Shown here piece after piece: positions 59,661 to 64,000 of a stretch of 64,000 nucleotides of DNA. The translations under genes and the position numbers were made by a program. The notes under the pieces were generated by a model that was not told the DNA's origin, did no database searches, and saw nothing but the letters and a program-made list of their open reading frames with translations. The DNA is from Demequina soli (lineage in GTDB: Bacteria > Actinomycetota > Actinomycetes > Actinomycetales > Demequinaceae): positions 248,001 to 312,000 of the forward strand of contig NZ_BBLZ01000004.1 in the NCBI RefSeq assembly GCF_000971195.1. The letters run 5' to 3'. The first letter of the stretch is position 1. Every line of letters starts with the position of its first letter.

Positions 59661-60092
59661 ATGTTCCGCACCCGTGCATCACTGTCCGGCTTCATCGTGA
59701 GCGAGCCAGCACTCACCGCCACCGAGCGGGGCGACGCACGTCTCTACGTCCGCGTCGGCCAGGAGCACTTCCATCGCGGCGAGGACGGCTCCTTCACCCC
59801 GCTCGAGCCGACGTTCCACGACCTGGTCGTCTTCGGTCGAACCGCAGAGCGAGCCGCCGAGCACCTCGCCAAGGGCGATCGGTTCATCGCGGAGGGGCGC
59901 ATCCGGCGGTTCACCCGCGTCGGCACTGACGGCGTCGAGACCGACGCGGAGGAGTTCGTCGCCGCGCGGATCGGGCACGACGTCGCCCGCACGAGCTACA
60001 CCGTCGAGCGCGCGCGCCGCGCCAAGCAGGAGGCGCCGGCCGCGCCCGAGGAGACGGCCACGCAGCCCACTCCCCCGACGTTGACGGCCTGA
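59661..60092 (+). CDS. ssb: single-stranded DNA-binding protein (OB-fold), accessory copy
   Basis: A 143-residue Ssb-family protein. The OB-fold runs RASLSGFIVSEPALTATERGDARLYVRVGQEHF, then FHDLVVFGRTAERAAEHLAKGDRFIAEGRI and a strand ARIGHDVARTSYTVERA. The C-terminus ends PTPPTLTA instead of the acidic DDEIPF tip that recruits partner proteins in chromosomal Ssb. It is probably an element-borne Ssb protecting single-stranded DNA during transfer or recombination. ATG 59661 follows GAGAAGGAGG. It is convergent with the integrase gene, 20 bp away. Confidence 0.82.
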   Translation: MFRTRASLSGFIVSEPALTATERGDARLYVRVGQEHFHRGEDGSFTPLEPTFHDLVVFGRTAERAAEHLAKGDRFIAEGRIRRFTRVGTDGVETDAEEFVAARIGHDVARTSYTVERARRAKQEAPAAPEETATQPTPPTLTA

Positions 60093-60112
60093 CGGGCCCG
60101 GCAAGCCGACGA

Positions 60113-61294
60113 TCAGTCGTCCTTCGCGAACACCCGATCGAGCATCGCTGCCGTCGCCGGATTCACCATCTCTGGCGGCTTGATGTAGTGCTGAATCGTG
60201 ATCCGCGGGTCGGTGTGCCCCAGCAGCTCCGCTGCAAGCTCCACCCCGCCCTCGTCGTTGATCGCAGTGGCGACGGTACGTCGGAACATGTGCGGCGTGA
60301 CTCCAGTGATGCCCGCACGCTCGAGCACCATCCGGAACTGACGGCGCACGTTGTTCGTGGTCAGCGGCGTCCCGTCGCGCGTGCAGAACAGCAGCGCGTC
60401 GAGCGAGTGGTCCTCCAACCGTGCCAGCCGGCGCCGTACCGCCTCTGCGGTGAACGACGGGATCGCCACGGTCCGCACGGACCTCGCCGTCTTCGGGTGG
60501 TCCTGCCGCTTCGTCGGCTCACCATGGAGGCTGACGATGGTCCCGGCGATCCGGATCGACGGCGTCTTGCTCGTGACGTCGACATCGCGGCGACGGATGG
60601 CCAGGACCTCGCCGATGCGGGCGGAGGTGCCGAGCATGACCTCGACGATCGCGCCGAGCTGCCCGTCCGGTCGTGGGCCGGAGTAGGAGCCGCCCATCTC
60701 CCAGAAGGCGATCGCCGCGCGCACCGCGTTGACCTCGGTGGCGGTGAGCGCGTTCGGTCGCGATGCGGGGCGCCGCAGCGGCGAGACGTGAGCCATGGGA
60801 TTGCGCGGCAGCACCTCGTGTCGCACCGCGAGCTCGAGCGCGAGCCTGAGCACCGCCCGTGCGTGCTTGGCACGGCTGTAGCTCTGCTTTGCGAGCACCT
60901 TGAGGTACTGGTCGCAACGGGCCACCCCGATCTCCCGCAGCGTGAGGCCCTTGAACACCGGAAGCACGAGCGTGCGCATGTCCCGCTCGTAGAGCTCCAA
61001 GGTGCGCTTCGAGATCCGCCCCTCGAGCTCGAGGTCCTCGAGCCAATACGCGACCAGGTCCGGGAAGGGGCTGTCGGGCGACAGGACCGAGCTGGCGGGC
61101 TGGAACAGGCTCCGATCAGCGAGCTTCGCCTTCAACGCCTGCTCCGCCTGGCTGCGCGTGTTGGCAGTGGCCTGCACGAGTCGGTTCTTGCCGTCCCAGT
61201 CGCGGTACCGGGTCCGCGCGACCACGCGACCGCGAGCCGCGTCGAGGTAGGCGATGTCACCGAAGGTGCCGATGGTCAGCCGCGCGCGAGCCAC
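60113..61294 (-). CDS. tyrosine-type site-specific integrase
   Basis: A 393-residue integrase. An N-terminal arm-type domain (TIGTFGDIAYLDAARGRVVARTRYRDWDGK) precedes a SAM-like core-binding domain (PFPDLVAYWLEDLELEGRISKRTLELYERDMRTLVLPVF). The catalytic domain shows Arg in GTSARIGEVLAIRRRD, HMFRRT (His-x-x-Arg), LGHTDPRITIQHY (His and nucleophile Tyr). It catalyses integration at the tRNA-Pro gene 430 bp away and, with the excisionase, excision. GTG 61294 follows GGAGGGGAGG, and an upstream frame extension is not used. The gene appears intact. Confidence 0.9.
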   Translation of the reverse strand: MARARLTIGTFGDIAYLDAARGRVVARTRYRDWDGKNRLVQATANTRSQAEQALKAKLADRSLFQPASSVLSPDSPFPDLVAYWLEDLELEGRISKRTLELYERDMRTLVLPVFKGLTLREIGVARCDQYLKVLAKQSYSRAKHARAVLRLALELAVRHEVLPRNPMAHVSPLRRPASRPNALTATEVNAVRAAIAFWEMGGSYSGPRPDGQLGAIVEVMLGTSARIGEVLAIRRRDVDVTSKTPSIRIAGTIVSLHGEPTKRQDHPKTARSVRTVAIPSFTAEAVRRRLARLEDHSLDALLFCTRDGTPLTTNNVRRQFRMVLERAGITGVTPHMFRRTVATAINDEGGVELAAELLGHTDPRITIQHYIKPPEMVNPATAAMLDRVFAKDD

Positions 61295-61298
61295 GGTG

Positions 61299-61529
61299 TC
61301 ACCTCCCCTCCGCAGGAGAGGCGTCGCGCTGCTGCTCGACCCAGGTCCGCACATCCGAGACCGAGAACTTCAGGTGCTTGCCGAAGCGGTACCCGCGCGG
61401 CCCGACGCCGCGAGTCCGCCAGTCGTAGACCGTGGAGACTGGCACGCCGAGGTATGCGGCGAGCTCGCTCACGTCGAGCAGGGGCTCGAGGCCCCAGTCG
61501 TTGTCCACAGTGTCGCGTTCGGCGCTCAT
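61299..61529 (-). CDS. excisionase-like helix-turn-helix DNA-binding protein
   Basis: A 76-residue MerR-like winged helix of the AlpA/excisionase group: LLDVSELAAYLGVPVSTVYDWRTRGVGPRGYRFGKHLKFSVSDVRTWVEQQRD. It starts at ATG 61529 and ends 4 bp before the integrase start, so the two are cotranscribed. It would bend DNA to favour excision. The longer upstream frame has no start signal. Confidence 0.85.
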   Translation of the reverse strand: MSAERDTVDNDWGLEPLLDVSELAAYLGVPVSTVYDWRTRGVGPRGYRFGKHLKFSVSDVRTWVEQQRDASPAEGR

Positions 61530-61671
61530 GCCGCATAGGTGCGGAGCGCGCACCCCAGGCGTTCGGGACCAACCGGCACCAACGCCGCCCTGCCGTAGCG
61601 CGGCCGGCGGAGGGCGCGTCAGCGAGCCCAAAGTGATGAGTAAATGATGACCGGGTCATGTCACTCCATGC

Positions 61672-61707
61672 AAAAAGTCCTGGCAACCCGTGAGTTACCA
61701 GGACTTT
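61672..61707 (-). terminator. intrinsic terminator of the tRNA-Pro gene
   Basis: On the minus strand AAAGTCCTGG (61707-61698) and CCAGGACTTT (61683-61674) form a 10-bp stem with inner AAC/GTT pairing. A T5 run follows (complement of 61672-61676), 14 nt after the tRNA end. Confidence 0.85.
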
Positions 61708-61721
61708 CCGCTTGCTACACG

Positions 61722-61795
61722 TCGGGCTGACAGGATTTGAACCTGCGACCCCCTGACCCCCAGTCAGGTGCGCTACCAAGCTGCGCCACAGCCCG
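61722..61795 (-). tRNA. tRNA-Pro (anticodon GGG)
   Basis: A 74-nt cloverleaf. The acceptor stem CGGGCTG pairs with CAGCCCG plus discriminator A, and CCA is not encoded. The D arm contains GGTAGCGC, the anticodon stem CTGAC/GTCAG encloses GGG, and the T arm contains GGTTCAAATCC. The integrase/excisionase element lies beyond its 3' end. Confidence 0.95.
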
Positions 61796-61970
61796 TGACA
61801 GCGGTTAACTATATCGGAATCCGGAGCCCGCAAAGACCACCTCGCGCCGCGGATGCCCAAACAGCCGCAGATAACTTGGTCACCCCAGGCAGCGCCGACA
61901 CGGCCCGGAACCCCCGCATCGTCCCTGGCACCCCCTATGCTCGCGGTACTGCTCAACGACGAGGAGAACC

Positions 61971-63251
61971 GTGCTCGACACCGCCATCATCGGCGCAGGC
62001 CCCGCGGGCCTCGCCGCCGCCTTCGCGCTCCAGCAGCGCGGCCTGCCCTACACGCATCTCGAGCGCAACCGTGGGGTGGGCGGCCTGTGGGACATCGACG
62101 CCCCGGGCAGCCCGATGTACGAGTCGGCGCACTTCATCTCCTCGAAGACCTTGTCGGGCTTCCCGTCCTTCCCCATGCCGGACGACTACCCGGACTACCC
62201 CAGCTACAAGCAGATCTACGCGTACCTCAACGCGTTCGCGGAACACAACGGCCTCGACAAGGCCATCGAGTTCGACACCGCCGTCGAGAAGGTCGAGAAG
62301 ATCGAAGGCGGCTACCGCGTCACCCGCACCAACGGGACCAGCACCGACCACGCGCACGTGATCGTCGCTTCCGGCGTCCAGTGGATCCCCAACGTCATCG
62401 ACCTCCCCGGGAACTACACGGGCGAGGTCCGCCACACCGTCACCTACCGCTCCCCCAAGGAGCTGGAAGGCCGAAGGGTCCTGGTGATCGGCGCCGGCAA
62501 CTCGGGCGCCGACATCGCCTGCGACGCCGCCCGCTCCGCCGACCACGCCGTCATCAGCCTGCGCCGCGGCTACCACTTCATCCCCAAGCACGTGTTCGGC
62601 AAGCCCGCCGACGTGTTCGCCGACGAGGGCCCCACCATGCCCATGTGGCTCGAGCAGCGCGTCTTCGGCGTCCTGCTGAGGATCCTCAACGGCGACCCGA
62701 CGCGCCTGGGCCTGCCCAAGCCCGACCACAAGGTGTTCGCGACCCACCCGCTCATGAACACCCAGCTGCTCCACCACCTCGGGCACGGCGACGTCACCGC
62801 GCGGCCGGCCATCGCGACCACGAGCGGCACCACGGTCACCTTCGCCGACGGCACCACCGAGGACGTCGACCTCATCCTCCTCGCGACCGGCTACCACCAC
62901 GCCGTGCCGTACGCCCAGGATCTCGTGGGCGACGGCCCGCACCCCGACTTCTACCTCACCGCCTTCTCCAGGAACCCCGGCCTCTACGGCCTCGGCTTCG
63001 TCGAGACCAACGGCGCCGCGTACGTCCTCATGGAGCAGCTCGCCGCGATGATCGCGCAGCACATCGACGACCGCTTGAGGCGCCCCGAGCGCTGGGCGGA
63101 GTTCGAGAGGACGATCGCCACGGACACCCCCGACCTCACGCGCGGCATCAGGTTCGTCGACTCCACGCGCCACGCCGGCTACGTCGACGGCGTCGCCATC
63201 ACGAGGTACCTGCACAGGACCGCGAAGCGCATGGGCTGGACCATCCCGTGA
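61971..63251 (+). CDS. flavin-containing monooxygenase family NAD(P)-binding protein
   Basis: A 426-residue FMO-like enzyme. The FAD motif is IIGAGPAGLAAAFALQQRG, followed by GGLWD, and the NADPH motif is VLVIGAGNSGADIACDAARS. The FMO fingerprint region reads LPGNYTGEVRHTVTYRSP. LILLATGYHHAVPYAQDL closes the flavin domain. It should oxygenate amines, sulfides or ketones using NADPH and O2. GTG 61971 has GAGGAG about 5 nt upstream. Its stop overlaps the next GTG (GTGA), so the pair is coupled. Confidence 0.88.
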   Translation: MLDTAIIGAGPAGLAAAFALQQRGLPYTHLERNRGVGGLWDIDAPGSPMYESAHFISSKTLSGFPSFPMPDDYPDYPSYKQIYAYLNAFAEHNGLDKAIEFDTAVEKVEKIEGGYRVTRTNGTSTDHAHVIVASGVQWIPNVIDLPGNYTGEVRHTVTYRSPKELEGRRVLVIGAGNSGADIACDAARSADHAVISLRRGYHFIPKHVFGKPADVFADEGPTMPMWLEQRVFGVLLRILNGDPTRLGLPKPDHKVFATHPLMNTQLLHHLGHGDVTARPAIATTSGTTVTFADGTTEDVDLILLATGYHHAVPYAQDLVGDGPHPDFYLTAFSRNPGLYGLGFVETNGAAYVLMEQLAAMIAQHIDDRLRRPERWAEFERTIATDTPDLTRGIRFVDSTRHAGYVDGVAITRYLHRTAKRMGWTIP

Positions 63252-64000
63252 GCCGCGCGCGCCTCGACCTCACCGACCGCGTCGTCGTGGTCACCGGCGG
63301 CGCCGGGGGCATCGGCCGCGCGGTCAGCGCCCTCGCGGCGCAGCGCGGCGCCCGCATCGTCGTGGCGGACATGAGGGACGATGCGGCGCGCGCCGCCGTC
63401 GACCGCCTCCCGGGCGGCACGGACCGCCACACCGCCGAGGTCGCCGACCTCACCGACCGCGCCCAGGTCGAGGCGATGCTCGCCCGCATCGGCGGCCGCC
63501 ACGGCCGCATCGACGTCCTCATCAACAACGCCGGCATGACCAGCGCCGAGCGCTTCGACGTGCGCAGCGTCGAGTCCATCGAGCACGAGCTCGCCGTCAA
63601 CCTCACCGCGCCGCTCATCTTGACGCGCCTCGCGGTCCCGCTCCTTCGCGCCGCACCGGACCCGCGCGTCATCACCACCGTCTCGCTGGGCGGGATCTTC
63701 CCGCTGGGCGAGACCCCGATCTATACGGCGAGCAAGTTCGGCCTGCGCGGCGCGATGCTGTCGATCGCTCTCGACCTGCGCGACAAGGGCATCACCGTGA
63801 GCTCGGTGCTGCCGTCCGCGACGGACACCCGCATGCTGCGTCAGGAGGCGCTCGACGGCGGCAACGCGCTCCAGTTCCAGGATCCGCCGCAGTCCCCCGA
63901 GCACGTCGCCCGCACCATGATGCGCCTGCTCGACAAGCCCCGGCTCGAGGCGTACCCGCGTCCCAGCGAGTCGTGGCTGGTGCGCGCGGCGATGCTGATG
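63248..64000 (+). CDS. SDR-family NAD(P)-dependent oxidoreductase (partial, runs off the window)
   Basis: 251 codons are visible. The cofactor loop is VVTGGAGGIGRAVSALAAQRG, with VLINNAGMTS, the Ser in VITTVSLGGIFP, and YTASKFGLRGAMLSIALDL with the catalytic YxxxK. The later LPSATDTRMLRQEALDGG fits the lipid/steroid-type SDR group. GTG 63248 overlaps the monooxygenase stop, so an alcohol made or consumed by that enzyme is a plausible substrate. A GGACGATGC copy lies in frame (Arg-Asp-Asp-Ala). The C-terminus lies beyond base 64000. Confidence 0.88.
   Translation, partial: MSRARLDLTDRVVVVTGGAGGIGRAVSALAAQRGARIVVADMRDDAARAAVDRLPGGTDRHTAEVADLTDRAQVEAMLARIGGRHGRIDVLINNAGMTSAERFDVRSVESIEHELAVNLTAPLILTRLAVPLLRAAPDPRVITTVSLGGIFPLGETPIYTASKFGLRGAMLSIALDLRDKGITVSSVLPSATDTRMLRQEALDGGNALQFQDPPQSPEHVARTMMRLLDKPRLEAYPRPSESWLVRAAMLM

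Larger units (their letters stand above)
54930..61721. mobile_element. decayed integrative element at tRNA-Pro
   Basis: An integrase and excisionase point away from the 3' end of tRNA-Pro(GGG) at 61722. Leftwards come ssb, a small membrane protein, an ISL3 remnant and a foreign-looking beta-solenoid gene. No relaxase, coupling protein, replication initiator or phage gene is present. The window-wide GGACGATGC word is absent here although it occurs just outside. The left boundary is not defined by a visible att duplication. Confidence 0.6.

Noticed and set aside
54930..61721. Search for a second copy of the tRNA-Pro 3' end as attL
   Set aside because: No stretch resembling the T-arm and acceptor end was seen in the window, so the left boundary stays undefined.

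Overview
The window is about 72% GC by eye, and almost every gene uses GC-rich third positions. Many genes start leaderless, with a TANNNT hexamer 6-7 nt before ATG or GTG. An ECF sigma/anti-sigma pair, a HelR-type RNA polymerase helicase with a rifamycin-element-like palindrome, NlpC/P60, LLM flavin enzymes and STAND/LuxR regulators complete the picture. All of this points to an Actinomycetota chromosome, probably Micrococcales (Cellulomonas/Demequina-like). The genus is inference.

Layout. 1-9.7 kb: end of a phosphodiester glycosidase, a GT2-GtrA glycosyltransferase, two group II PLP decarboxylases flanking a MetE-like methyltransferase, a YrhK-like membrane protein, a secreted NlpC/P60 hydrolase, aldose 1-epimerase and a dialkylglycine decarboxylase-like enzyme. 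9.8-15.8 kb: GyrI-like protein diverging from helR across a 25-bp palindrome, an SRPBCC protein, an atypical SDR, and an ECF sigma, membrane anti-sigma and lipoprotein cassette. 15.8-33.5 kb: an alcohol dehydrogenase fused to a GXWXG/DUF4334 domain, amine oxidase, GH15, Tat-exported metallo-hydrolase, membrane alpha/beta hydrolase, M6 protease, 2-hydroxyacid dehydrogenase, a zinc-ribbon SDR, an LLM monooxygenase plus NADP-binding partner, and a DEAD-box helicase. 33.5-45.2 kb: regulators and small stress or detoxification proteins (STAND-XRE, hemerythrin, Sir2, MarR, HxlR, VOC, SDR, PEBP), a methyltransferase behind a leaderless leader peptide, and a broken GNAT gene. 45.3-52.9 kb: a minus-strand operon with overlapping cistrons: alpha/beta hydrolase, NDH-2, a STAND protein without a DNA-binding domain, and a full STAND-LuxR regulator. 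53-54.9 kb: quinone oxidoreductase and SDR.

54.9-61.7 kb looks like a decayed integrative element lodged at a tRNA-Pro(GGG) gene. It holds a membrane-anchored beta-solenoid protein with noticeably lower-GC codon use, a truncated ISL3 transposase, a small membrane protein, Ssb, tyrosine integrase and excisionase. After the tRNA, host-type genes resume (flavin monooxygenase plus SDR, running off the window).

The most striking non-gene signal is a dispersed, non-palindromic word, GGACGATGC (core of RGGGACGATGCGS). I count about 35 copies on both strands, where base composition predicts about one. It occurs in intergenic DNA and in several reading frames of genes, and it is absent from the tRNA-Pro island. 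It behaves like a genome-wide protein-binding or DNA-uptake word of this lineage.
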